From NCBI GenBank assembly GCA_019973155.2, contig BPQB01000001.1, positions 1,302,001 to 1,366,000 on the forward strand: 64,000 nt of DNA. Reading direction: 5' to 3'. The notes under the pieces are model-generated. The model was not told the DNA's origin and did not search any database. It saw nothing but the letters and a program-made list of their open reading frames with translations. The position numbers and the translations under genes are program-made. Below are positions 53,826 to 64,000 of the stretch, in pieces (positions within the stretch are counted from its first letter, which is position 1; every line of letters starts with the position of its first letter). Source of the DNA: Phanerochaete sordida. Lineage: Eukaryota > Basidiomycota > Agaricomycetes > Polyporales > Phanerochaetaceae.

Positions 53826-56765
53826 ATGGACGGCGAAGAGGATTGGAACGCGTTCCTTAGAGATCACCCAATATTCGCGCTGCCCAAAACCGCGTCCCCC
53901 GCCACAGGCAAGCGTCAGACATCACTTGAGCTCTCCCTGAGCACGCTCCCTGAGTTCACGAAGGTGGACCCCGAGAGCGATGCTCCAGCACCCTCTGGAA
54001 GGCGACAGGTGATGGTGATGAAGGACTCGGACGTCATTGTTGCAGTCGGCAGCGAAATCCGTATGGCGTCCCTCGGAGACTCGAAGCTGAGCAAGAGCCA
54101 ACGGAAGTCCTATAAAGTGTGCATGCTCTGTCACTGTGATACCCTTCCAAACACTTGCTGAATCATACGCGTTACTTACAGTCTCTGAATGTACCAAATG
54201 TCAACTTCGAGATACACCAAATGGCCCTCAACCCGAATGGCAAGTTCCTAGCTGTTGCAGGGGCCTTCGAGATCGCTGTGGTTGTGCTACCTCGGTCAGG
54301 CTTCACACGGCTGGTGCCAACCAGTGTGGACTGCAAGTACGTCGACTACTGCGTGTGCCTTGCAAGGTTGCTCATCGTTTATATCACCGTAGATCTATTC
54401 GTATCGGACAGGACTTCCACGGTGGTAGAGACGCGCCACCAATAGCAAAGATTGACTGGCACCCCTGGGGAGACGGTGGCACAACGCTCATGGTAATGAC
54501 TGTTGATGGAAGACTGAGGTGAGCCTCGATTTGAATCTGCTTTACGCGAACGTATGCTTACACTCACCCCGCAGAGAGTATGATATCGCGGTCGACACAG
54601 AGGAACCACAACAGGTGCTCTCTTTCGTGCCAGAGAAGACAAGGAAATCTTTCCTAGCAGAAGATGATGCTGAGAGACAGGTGGCATCCTTCGCTCTCGG
54701 CAAGGGGAGCGCGGATTGGGGTCCGCTCAGCGTATACGCCGTCATGCGAAGCGGCGACATATACGCCATCTGCCCCTACATGCCCAAGAATGCCTCTGTG
54801 CCCTCATCATATGTCCACGCTCTCGAGTGCTTTGTGGCCGCAAAGCAGGAATTTCTCTTGCAAGCAGAGAGCTTGAGCGGACCTTCAAGCAGTGGAAGTC
54901 TGGCCAGCCTCTACGAGAATCAGCACAAATACGTCACCTCGCTACTCAAGCAACTTCCACCAGGAACCACCTATCCCTCCAAGTCCCGTACCGTCCTCAT
55001 GCATCCTCCGACGACCATGCGCACCCAGCCCATCCGCCAAGGACCGTTTTTATTGCAGCCGGCCCCGCTCTCCCTCGAAGGAAGTGACGGCGGGGACGCG
55101 ACTGATATTTTATATCTATCCTTCGGTACGGATAGTAACGATAATGACGACGACGGCGAGACCGAAAGGCTGGGTATAGTCCTCGTGGTCTACAAAGACG
55201 GCAAGGTGGACGTCTTCCTGGATGTCGAAAAGGTCGAAGCTCGGTGGGAAAGGAAGGTCAGTGGATAATCTCATCTGGTCCCTGGGCTATGTCTGACGCT
55301 CTACTTCTAGCATGGCCATGGCGAGGAGCTACCTATGCTTGCCGTGTATGAGACTGTGGACCTGGGACTCGTCTCGACCCTTACGAAGCTCTCGCCTAAT
55401 CAGCGGTTCGTCGACCTTTTACAAGGAAGCCACCCAGTGTTTCTCCAAGACCCAATACACGACGAAACGGTGTATATCTACCATGCTTTCGGCGTTCATG
55501 CGATACGCCTCGCACAACTCCTCCAGAACCTTACAAGTGCTCTGCGAGACGACATAAGCACTGACGGGGGAGAGGCTCTTGCCGGAGCCCTGGACAAAGT
55601 CGGCGGGACGATTGTACAGCCTATCCTTGTCACTTACTCTGTCGAGCGATCGTGAGTGCAGATTCGCCGTTGCTCCGTTCGGATCTCAATATTTTCGCTA
55701 GGTCCTCAAATCCCGTCATTGGCGTCGCTATCCCCAGCGACGTGTATCTCACCTACAGCATATTTATATTGACCTCGGCTATGCGGGTGGTTGTCCTTCC
55801 CCTCACCCTCGAGTCCGACCCAATGGTCAAGGTCGGACCGCCGCCAGCCACCGGATCCACCGAACCCAAATCTTCGCCTGCACCTCTTCCAACCGACGGC
55901 CCGGCTGCCTACATACCGCTCATCAGCGAAGAATTCAGCGAGCCTATACTCACACGACCAACTCCCCGACCAGTCCTCGCGACACCTCGTGGTGGCAACG
56001 CCGGGGTGCTAACGCCGGAAACGATGCGATATCTCGGCACGAGGGCAGAAAGCTTCCGCGGGCAGATTCGCGACATCATACTCGCTGCGCGTGCGGCAGA
56101 GGGCCGCACGCATCTCCAACAGCAGGAGTTCCAGAGACAGCAAGAGAAAGCGCGCGAAGTACTTGATCGGCTCACCACTCTGAAGGGCCCGCGACAGGAG
56201 GCAACCAAAGCGCGGCTAGAGCAAGTCAGGGACGGCCAGAAGGCTCTGATGAGCAGGATAGACCGGACCCTCAACGCCATGATGCGCAACGCGAGCCCAG
56301 AACTGAGCGAGCACGAGCGCAAGTGGTTCGAGGAGCTCAAGCGAATGCGGGACGAGGTGGTCGGCCGGGGCAGATACGACCAGGATTCCTTGGTTGCACG
56401 GACGAGCCAAGTGAGCGCTTCTATTGAGTCGTCGGTGTATGCGAGACTCATTGAAAATCTTCAGCTACACCGGGAGCTTGAGCGACTGTTACCGAGTTTG
56501 AAGGAACTGCAACTCAAGGAGGCCAAGCTGCGGAGGCAGATGCTTGCCGATGGCATGTCGGGTCTGGGCGTGACTCAAGCGTTCGAACTGGGCGAGCGCG
56601 CAAGCTCAGAGTAGGTGTCTTGCTACATCTGCTAAGCCGCACGCTGATTGGTACTCTAGACGGGCGAAGATCCATGACATCGAGAAGGAGGTGCTGAAGC
56701 TCGCTACGAAGCTGGATGTCACATTAGGAAAGCCCCCATCCCAGATCGAGCATGGGACGGACTAA
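53826..56765 (+). CDS. NUP82: Nucleoporin of the Nup82/Nup88 family
   Basis: Seven or so exons. The first half is a beta-propeller: MDGEEDWNAFLRDHPIFALP, then VMVMKDSDVIVAVGSEIRMA, NVNFEIHQMALNPNGKFLAV, AKIDWHPWGDGGTTLMVMTV and LSVYAVMRSGDIYAICPYMP. It continues to LGIVLVVYKDGKVDVFLDV and MLAVYETVDLGLVSTLTKL. The second half is helical and coiled: EFQRQQEKAREVLDRLTTLK, QVRDGQKALMSRIDRTLNAM and NLQLHRELERLLPSLKELQL, ending AKIHDIEKEVLKLATKLDVT. This is the arrangement of Nup82/Nup88, which anchors the cytoplasmic mRNA-export platform of the nuclear pore. Sequence identity in this family is low, so the call rests on domain order and motif style. Confidence 0.82.
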
Positions 56766-57904
56766 TTGTAGTCTACATATCTTACCTTTTGTGGTGTATT
56801 CAGTGCTATCTCATAACACGAACTTTTACCTCGACTTTCTGGCAGGCCTGGACGCTATTCGCAACATTTCAGGCTCTCAGCGGCCCCGCATTCTTTAAAA
56901 TGTGATCACATGATCATCATATCTTTGGACGGATAGTAATCGACAATCGGCCGTCGGGCTTGGAGCTCTGGAGCTTGCCAGACACATGCATTGTAAGGCT
57001 CCCGTGCGCCCAGTGGAACCCTGCAGTCTTATCAGGTCCGATCCACCGTTGCCTGAGACCCAGACTTGCTAGGACCCGAAGCTCCGCCTGGAACACGGCG
57101 AATACTGACTGACCATCGGAGAATCGTACTGTTGGCACGGGGCCGTTGTCCGCTCGTCCGCGTCATCCACAGCAGCTCATCCTCCTACTGTGCTGTCATC
57201 CTAGAGGCCTCAGGCCTATAGGTGTAGCTTCTGCTCGCGGCGGCCGTGGAACTGCATCTTGTTCAAAAACGATGATCCGCTGTTTCAGCTGGTTATTGCC
57301 AGCGTCTTACAGACTTCAAGCAGACTTCATACGGGGACCGCGCGCGGGCAACACTCAGGTGACCGGCTTATACGCAATGCTGTGAGTACGCGTGACGTTC
57401 CATGAATTCAAGGCAATCCTTGCGTAAGTCGAGTCGAGGTGGGTACACGCGTCCGGTAGTCGGCGTGGTAGCAGATGCCTCGCTTCTGCCGTCTCTCTAT
57501 CTCGTGCGAGGCTGTTCCTGAGGAGCCCGAAAGCGCCGTATGTCTTTCGCAAGTACAGCTGGATAGTGAACTATCGGCTATGGCGCTGGCCTGTATGCCG
57601 GTCACGCTGAGAGTGGAAGGTTCAGAGGTGAGCTGCGCTTTGTCAGCGAGGTCGGTATTGTAAGCAGAGCTGAAGTCTCCAAAGTTATAAAACATGCCCA
57701 ACACAAATTGACATCGGGAAACGTGAGCTTCAACTTTCAAGGCAATCGCGTAGAACAGCTGCCCAATGGCGTCCATAGAAACGACACTGTATAAATATGC
57801 ACCTCGTAACGCATCTGAATTGTACGTGTAACGACGCATAATAATCTGTCTTAGCTGACGGAACATCTGCGCTTCAAAATTAATATTCAGGCGGTCTCTA
57901 AATT
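56766..57904. other. AT-richer spacer between NUP82 and DUF6533 gene
   Basis: About 1.1 kb. Base composition drops in GC compared with the left side. Two minus-strand open stretches (56917-57138, no ATG; 57408-57866, 152 codons) have no recognisable family and no supporting splice structure. No repeat was found. Confidence 0.35.
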
Positions 57905-59437
57905 ATGTTGCTTGTGCGATCACTAGTACGCTACAATTACGTTTATTTTACAGGGAAAGACCGTCTAATTATGCTAGCCATCGTGGCGTACGAGCTCGTG
58001 TCAAACCTTAACGCGGAGGTCACGACCGTCTGGCGCAAGAAGTGGACATGGGTCTCTACTGTCCTCGTAATTTTGCGTTTTGCGCCTGTACTGCTCGTCT
58101 TCCTCTTTTGGTTTGGGAACCATCCACAGGTATGCTGTTAACTGTCATACGCGATTTTATCCGCTCACAGGTCGGCAGGTGTCAGTACTTTCAGCTCTGC
58201 AAAATGCCTGCACGCTGATCTCAAGCGATTAATTGTAGCTGTGGACCTATCATCATCGCGGGCAATGACATTCTAGTGGTTATGTGGCTTGCGCTCGCAC
58301 GTAAGTATTTGAGGATACCCTGTGTATTAATTTGGCTCAATTTGTCTACACTTCATCAAACCAGTGTACGCAACTCGTCGTATACACGCTATCTCAAACC
58401 AGATGTACTGTCTGTCCGTGGCAGTTTTCATATTTCTAACAGCGCCAGAGGTCCTACACGTAGTACGGCGTTCATTTAATTTCCTAGCTGAAACGTTTTG
58501 ATATGCATTGTCATAGGTTGTCGTGGTCTCCTCGCGTTACAGCTACATCGGCGCCCCATCCTACCAGTGCGTCCCCGAAGTCGCCTTGAGCTATCGCTTC
58601 GGGAAATTGTAAGTTTGAACGACCATCATTTGTACCTCATGTCACAAGTTTGAACCCACATTACGATTACAGCAGTATGTACCCAACTATGGAAAGTGAT
58701 CTCTACAATCTAACGATTATTACAGTCACATGGACCTACAACGGCTGCCGGCTTGCTGGAAGCACTCTCATACTGGGAGCAACATGGATCCGGATCTTCC
58801 AACAATGGCGAGGGCTCAGAAGTCTAAGACAAGCTGGTCGCATCTCGTCACTTCTTTTGCGCGACGGTGAGTCCTGGTCTGCTCGCGTACATCGCTATAT
58901 TCTAACGCGCGATATCTAGGAACACTCGATTTTATGTGAGTATAGCAAACCTCAATTTCCTCCGAGTCTCATTGATAGCGAATGTTTCTAGGATCTGCCT
59001 TTCGCTAAGGGTACCAATATTGATAGGATCGCATGACAGTGAAGTACGTATGTTCTCTCACATGCGATTATGTGTCACGATTTCAACCCGCTCTCTAGTC
59101 ACGAGCCTTAATCGTCGCCCAGTCCATGGCACCGCTGTCGTCGGTGTTGGTGAGTCTTCCAATCTTCTGTGTCTTGACTTCCCATAATCCCCCCTCTGCA
59201 CAGCCAGCTGTCATTGCCTGTCGCTTCGCCCTAAACCTCCGGCAATGCGCTCACCAACGCTACGAAAGCGCAGCATGGCACGAGGACGCCTCAGCATGGG
59301 GAGATACCGTTCAATTTAGAGCGTTGAGCGAAGGTCAGGAGCAGGAAGCTGGGGAAGAGGGGGGACGCGAAGAGGCTGACGTCGAGCTTGCTGCGCTGCC
59401 GCGCAATACACGTGGCGGCGACGTGTCTCCTGCTTGA
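57905..59437 (+). CDS. DUF6533-type seven-helix membrane protein
   Basis: A multi-exon gene. The opening AIVAYELVSNLNAEVTTVWR, then KKWTWVSTVLVILRFAPVL, is the DUF6533 signature (Tyr/Asp-x2-x-Leu ... Glu-Val-x-x-Val-Trp). Further helices are CGPIIIAGNDILVVMWLALA, YATRRIHAISNQMYCLSVAV, FIFLTAPEVLHV and VVVVSSRYSYIGAPSYQCVP. The final helix and tail read ALIVAQSMAPLSSVLVSL and PAVIACRFALNLRQCAHQRY, then an acidic end. Function unknown; the family is expanded in mushrooms and resembles receptors in topology. The middle exons (58600-59060) splice only approximately. The start is tentative, because an intron splits the first lines and the chosen ATG is the nearest in frame. Codon use is clearly AT-richer than in the flanking genes. 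Confidence 0.6.
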
Positions 59438-60015
59438 TCCCGAAGTTCGCTTTACTAGATGGCTAGGAAGATACCTGTGTCTGTATTTCTTTAGGGCGGA
59501 TGTGGACGCTCTGAGAGCGACGAGTGGTTCACATCCCATGCCTGTTAAATTTATGCGATGCCTTACTCTGGTGACCGCGTTTTGGTCGGCGTGTGACTCT
59601 GGAGGCTCGAGGTACGCGAGGGTACGCGTCGGAGCGCGTGGGTTTAGGGCCGGCGCTCGATCGAGCCGATGGGCAAGTCTCGATTCCGCTCCGTCCGCTG
59701 ACCTTGCTCGACGAGGCTCGACGCTGGCCAGCATCCTCTGCGGGCCAACGCGGCCAACACTGCCCACCGCAGATACGAGATACTCTCGCCATCAAGACCT
59801 ATCACCACATGCCGCCGTCTGCTCCCAGCCAGCTTATCGCCCAGGTGCCTTCGCCGTGATATGCGCCTTCGGTCCGCGTCTGCGAAGCCCATGTGGACGA
59901 GGCATATAGTCCGGTCAGGTGGGAATGCCCGTCTGGGTGCATTTCGAGCGTATCTGCTGCTCACACGCCCGACGAGGCTCCTCCGCCCCACCTCTGCTCG
60001 AGACGACGTCGAGCG
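59438..60015. other. Spacer between DUF6533 gene and ATG22
   Basis: About 580 bases, GC-rich again, with no supported gene. It should contain the ATG22 promoter. Confidence 0.4.
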
Positions 60016-62429
60016 ATGTCGCGCCTGCCCCCGCCTGAGAACCCCGTCCCGGACCACGACCCACTCGACAAGGACACCGTGCTCGAGCATGTCGTACCCG
60101 CCATCGAGAGGGCGCCGGAGCGCGAGGAACCTGTCGTTACGCGTAGGGTAAGTCACGGCTTTTGAGAGGGATTGCTCAGAGCTGACAGACGTCACACAGG
60201 AACTCTGGAGCTACTATAGTATGTATGTGTGCGCCAGTGTGTGCCAGCCGTACTGACGTTGTATGGGAAAGTGTACTATAACGGTGACAACGTGAGTATC
60301 GCGCATACAGCGAACCTATCGCTACTAACCCAGCATCCAGGGCGTCGGACCTCTCGGTGTGTATCTCAGCTGGCAGCTCCGCGTCGCACCCTCACACGAG
60401 CCCACTAGGCTTCTCGATGACGCTCTTCCAGGGCCTCGCGACGTCCGCGGGCTGGGACCCCGTCAAGGGCCGCGGCTCGTCGTGCCTCGCGCCCGACGCG
60501 TCCGGCCAGTGCGTCCTCCCGTGGGCCGGCGGCACCAAGTCCGTGAACTCGATCGTGCTCGTCGCGACCGGTGTCAGCTTCGCCGTGAGCCCTCCCTCCG
60601 CCCATACACGCTCGAGCGCTGACCGGCGCAGGTCATGGCACTCATGTTCACGACGATCGGCTCCGCCGCGGACTACGGCCGCTTCGGGCGGTGGCTGCTG
60701 CTCGTCGTGACTGTCATCTGCTGGGCGTCGCAGTACGCGAGCATGTCCCTCACCAGTTGCGTGTGCCCTCCGTTTCACGCCGCTGCCCGCTGACGCGTTA
60801 CGCAGGCCCGGACCGCTGGGGCGTCGCGATGGCGCTGTATATGGTCGGCTTCATCTCGTACGGCGCGACGCTCGTATTCTACGCCGCGGCGTTCCCACGT
60901 CTCGCGCGCAACACCGCGCACTCGCGCGAGCTCCGGCGCAAGCGCGACGCGGGCGAGATTCCGTATGAGGTGTACGAGGTCGAGGAGTCGATGGAGAAGA
61001 ACCGCATCAGCAACATCAGTACGGTGCGTCTTCAGGCCTGGTCTGGTAAGGAGGGCTGGGCTGACGAAGATACGGATAGATGCACAGCAATATTGGGTAC
61101 ATTGTTACGCTGTGCTTGAACCTGTCGCTGCTGTTGCCGCAGCAGAATAACCCGAAGGTTAACAACTACGTGCTCGTTCTGTAAGTCCTGCTGCTCAGCC
61201 TTCGGCCACTATATCGCTCACCGAAATATGCAGTGTTAACAGCTGTACGCCCTTCATTTTTCCTTGGTCGAATTCTTCACCTAACCCCCTCGCATAGATT
61301 GGGTCCTGGTTGGAGTTTGGTGGTGTACGTGCATGCTCGTTCTTCAATGTTTCGGTCCTAAACGTGCACAGTCGTCTTTCAAGAGCCGCGTCCCGGCCCC
61401 AAGCTGCCCAAGGGCGAGCACTACCTCACTATCGGCTGGAAGCAGATCTGGTATGCCCTCAGGCAGTACAAGAAGCTGCCGCACACCTTCGTCTACCTCT
61501 TCGCGTTCTTCCTCCTCGCGGACGTGCGTGCCTACCCTCTCTCCTCGAGTTTGGCAAGCTGACCATCTGGAATGCAGGGTCTGAATACGACGGGCACGCT
61601 CGTGTCCATCTGCCAGAACGACAAGTTCCAGTTCTCGTTCCTGCAGAACACGTACCTCGGGCTCGCGCAGGCGATCACGTCGACCGCGAGCACGCTCGGC
61701 TTCTGGTACATCCAGCGCTATTGGAAGATCCCCACCAAGAACATGGTGTGTTTACTCCCCCTCCGATCGTGTGCTACGGGCTGCTTGCTGATGAGGGCTA
61801 GTTCATTGTCACGAACGTGGTGACGATCCTCATCCCGCTCTGGGGCATGATCGGCATCTGGACGGACAAATTCGGGTTCCACAACGTCTGGGAGTTCTGG
61901 TACGTTCCCGGTCGTTCATCTGCGACGCCATGCTCAACACGAGACTCAGGGCCTACAACGTCGTCTTCGGTCTCTTCCAGGCGCCGTACTACGCGTTCTC
62001 GCAGACGATGATGGCGGAGCTCACGCCGCCGGGCTTCGACAACATGGTGCGCGCTGCGTCGCTCCCCACCGCGCCCACCCGATGCTGACTGCACTCTAGT
62101 TCTTCGGGCTGTTTGGCCTCTCGAACCGCGCGTCGTCGATGATCGGCCCGAACGTCATCCAGGCGATCATCGACGACACGGGCGACAACTGGAAAGGCTT
62201 CCCCTTCCTCTTCGCGATCTGCACGGCTGCGAGCCTCATCATCTGGTTCAGTGAGTCTCACCCCTGCTTTGTGTGGGAGAGCGGAACGCTGACGCGAGCA
62301 GCGGTCGACGTAAACATTGGCCGGCGCGACGCAGTCGCGTGGGCCGAGAAGAACCGGCAGTACGCTGTCACGGGCGTCCTGGGAGAAGACGAGTCTGTCG
62401 ACGAGCAGGACTATGCGAAGAGGAGGTGA
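60016..62429 (+). CDS. ATG22: Autophagy-related protein 22, vacuolar amino-acid exporter
   Basis: Many short exons. The N-terminus is acidic and Pro-rich (MSRLPPPENPVPDHDPLDKD), then ELWSYYMYYNGDNGVGPLG, the ATG22 opening. Next are SMTLFQGLATSAGWDPVKG with CLAPDASGQCVLPWAGG (two Cys in a lumenal loop), and SVNSIVLVATGVSFAVMALM. The middle has RWGVAMALYMVGFISYGATL, YEVYEVEESMEKNRISNIST and WKQIWYALRQYKKLPHTFVY. Late helices are LYLFAFFLLADGLNTTGTLV-like, TYLGLAQAITSTASTLGFWY and AYNVVFGLFQAPYYAFSQTM. It ends with GLSNRASSMIGPNVIQAII and a polar tail. ATG22 belongs to the MFS and returns amino acids from the vacuole to the cytosol after autophagic breakdown. All characteristic segments are intact. 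Confidence 0.92.
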
Positions 62430-62694
62430 CGGTGTCTTTAGTTTACGATTTTGTGTGCTTGTTGGTCTGTCTCTGTCCGGATATGGATTGTGTCTCTCCT
62501 TTCTTGCAAGCACGGTGATAGGCGCGCACCACGCGTGTGCTCATTGCGGAGGCTTTCCCTGCCCCTCTTTCTTTCACTCTTTGTCCGACCTCGATACCAA
62601 GCCTTCGTCCTCCAGCGCAAACGGCGCATATACCCACCACATCTGTCGTTTCATCGCGTCCGCCAAGCCCCTGAGCACCCACCCGCGTCCCGAG

Positions 62695-63527
62695 ATGTCC
62701 AGCAAGACGAGCACGGCGGCCCCGAGCGAGACGTATCTCGACCTTCTCATGATCGTGTACGGCTCGACGGCGAGCGACCCGCTCGACGACAGCCGCTTCT
62801 GCGGCGAGGGCCAGCGGCGCGTCGAAGTGCGCCTCGCGCCCGCGATCCCGCCGGACGCCGCCACTTCCCTGCGCCGCCGCCAGGAGTGGGCGCACAAACT
62901 CGCGCAGCGCACGACGCTCGACATGAAGCACAGCCAGGCGTGGCACTGCGAGTTCTGCGGTGCGTGGCTTGGTTTCTATATGTGGAGGGGCGGGCGCTGA
63001 CCTGCGGTGCGCAGACAAGCTCGCGCGGGAGTCTTTTGTGCAGAACGCGGGCTGGTTTCATCTCGACCCTCCGAAGCTCAACATTTACGTGCGTCCGTGC
63101 CTCTGGGCCGCACGGGCCCGAGACTGACGCAGGCATGCTCCAGGTGCACCTCGTGTGCAACAGCGTCGTGGGGCCCTGCGCCGCGCGCCTGCGCGAGACC
63201 GCGGACCTCTTCGCGGAGCAGTCGGGCGGAGGCCCAGACCCACACAAGAGGATGCCCGACCGCTTTGCGCCGGCGCACCGTTTCCCGCCCGCCGCGAGCT
63301 GCCTGTGCTGCCAGGCGGAGCAGACGGTGGGCAAGGAGTTGAAGCGCTGTGGCGCGTGCAAGCTCGTGCGCTATTGCAGGTGCGGAGTTATGCTTGTGTA
63401 TGCGCTGTATTTGGGCGATTGAGGAGCTCATCGTCGGTTTTGCAGCGCGGCGTGCCAGAAAGAGGACTGGGGTCGGCACAAGGCGACGTGCAAGGCAATC
63501 AAGGAGGTGAAGTGGGTCTGGAAGTAA
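62695..63527 (+). CDS. MYND-type zinc finger protein
   Basis: Four exons. The protein starts MSSKTSTAAPSETYLDLLMI, then VYGSTASDPLDDSRFCGEG, and has a helical middle (DKLARESFVQNAGWFHLDPP). The C-terminal exons form a complete MYND finger: CLCCQAEQTVGKELKRCGAC, KLVRYC joined across an intron to SAACQKEDWGRHKATC. The eight zinc ligands (seven Cys and His-x3-Cys) are all present. It ends AIKEVKWVWK. MYND fingers bind proline-rich peptides, and the remainder gives no enzyme signature. There is no SET domain. About 230 residues. Function unknown. Confidence 0.85.
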
Positions 63528-64000
63528 GACGCCGTCAAGCATGCGTTCGAATAGTGAAGTCGCGGTCTCTCTGTATTATCCTGTACACATACCTGAGGTC
63601 TATGTCAAGCCTCGATCTGTCATCATCGCTCATGCAGGCGACTTCGCTTGTCAGTCTAGGGTTAAGGCTCCGCATAAGGCAAGCAAAGGCTTTCAATCCT
63701 AACATGCACAAACAAGGTTGGTCCCACGTCACCAGCCCCCCCTCCGACCCGTTGACCATCTTTCGCTGGCAATTAGACGCAAAAGATGGCGAGAAGTAGT
63801 CAAGGAGAGAGGTCTTCATTAGGTCGGGTCCAGCGAGGAGACGTGACCGGGACATACCGCCAAGTATAACTTCACGAGGCTGAGTTGCAGTGCCCCAGAT
63901 GCATGGGGCGGTGACCGTGAGTTTACTAGGCGTATCCGGAGACAAAGCTCCCCTCACATCATCAGACTGGCCCAAATTGTGAGAAGGACAGATAGAGTCG
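63528..64000. other. End of window, no gene seen
   Basis: 473 bases after the MYND gene. No reading frame or RNA gene could be supported. The region may include the 3' untranslated end and part of the next spacer. Confidence 0.4.

Noticed and set aside
56917..57138. 73-codon minus-strand open stretch ending in KLQSSKPDGRLSITIRPKI
   Set aside because: It has no ATG, no supported upstream exon and no recognised family; kept only as a note in the spacer entry.
1..64000. CRISPR arrays, rRNA genes, biosynthetic cluster core genes
   Set aside because: No regularly spaced repeats, no rRNA-like sequence, and no PKS, NRPS or terpene synthase signature next to the P450 and transporters.

Overview
The window is nuclear DNA from a filamentous basidiomycete (mushroom-forming Agaricomycete type, probably polypore-like; the species is inferred, not shown). 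The reasons are GC-rich coding DNA, genes split by many introns of about 45-70 bases with GT(A/G)NG donors, CTRAC/CTGAC branch points and YAG acceptors, and several families common in this group: DUF6533/DUF6534 membrane proteins, a Tnp2-type transposase, a multi-intron P450 and an ATG22 transporter. No tRNA, rRNA or CRISPR array was found.

Left part (1-18.6 kb), mostly housekeeping: the N-terminal part of the sulfite reductase flavoprotein subunit (MET10, cut by the window edge), a bacterial-type uracil phosphoribosyltransferase in eight exons, a HERP-like ubiquitin-fold ER membrane protein, the PKA regulatory subunit, a Ser-rich single-pass membrane protein, a Dal5/allantoate-type permease, a YTP1-like membrane protein, a gene-poor 2-kb stretch with a short GC tandem repeat, and COQ2 of ubiquinone synthesis.

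Accessory part (about 18.85-27.1 kb): a CACTA/Tnp2-type DNA transposon. It holds a long multi-exon transposase on the plus strand, a second uncharacterised gene converging on it from the right, and GC3-rich exons of unknown origin between the two. Its flanks share inverted and direct subterminal repeats.

Middle (27.3-43.4 kb): a DUF6534 seven-helix protein, a Rho GDP-dissociation inhibitor, two tandem paralogues combining a coiled coil, a putative NYN-like domain and CCCH zinc fingers, a sugar transporter, a cytochrome P450 and an alpha/beta hydrolase.

Right part (43.8-64 kb): a Cdt1-like replication licensing factor, a Gfo/Idh/MocA oxidoreductase, a probable mitochondrial protein of unknown function, three consecutive proteasome genes (beta1/PRE3, RPN12, alpha7/PRE10), a Nup82/Nup88 nucleoporin, a DUF6533 membrane protein, ATG22 and a MYND-finger protein. 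PRE3/RPN12 and PRE10/NUP82 are divergent pairs with promoters of only about 170 and 235 bases, while RPN12 and PRE10 converge, so the proteasome block is compact and may be co-regulated.

Gene spans run from predicted start codon to stop codon and include introns. Exon borders were worked out by eye from splice signals and protein continuity.
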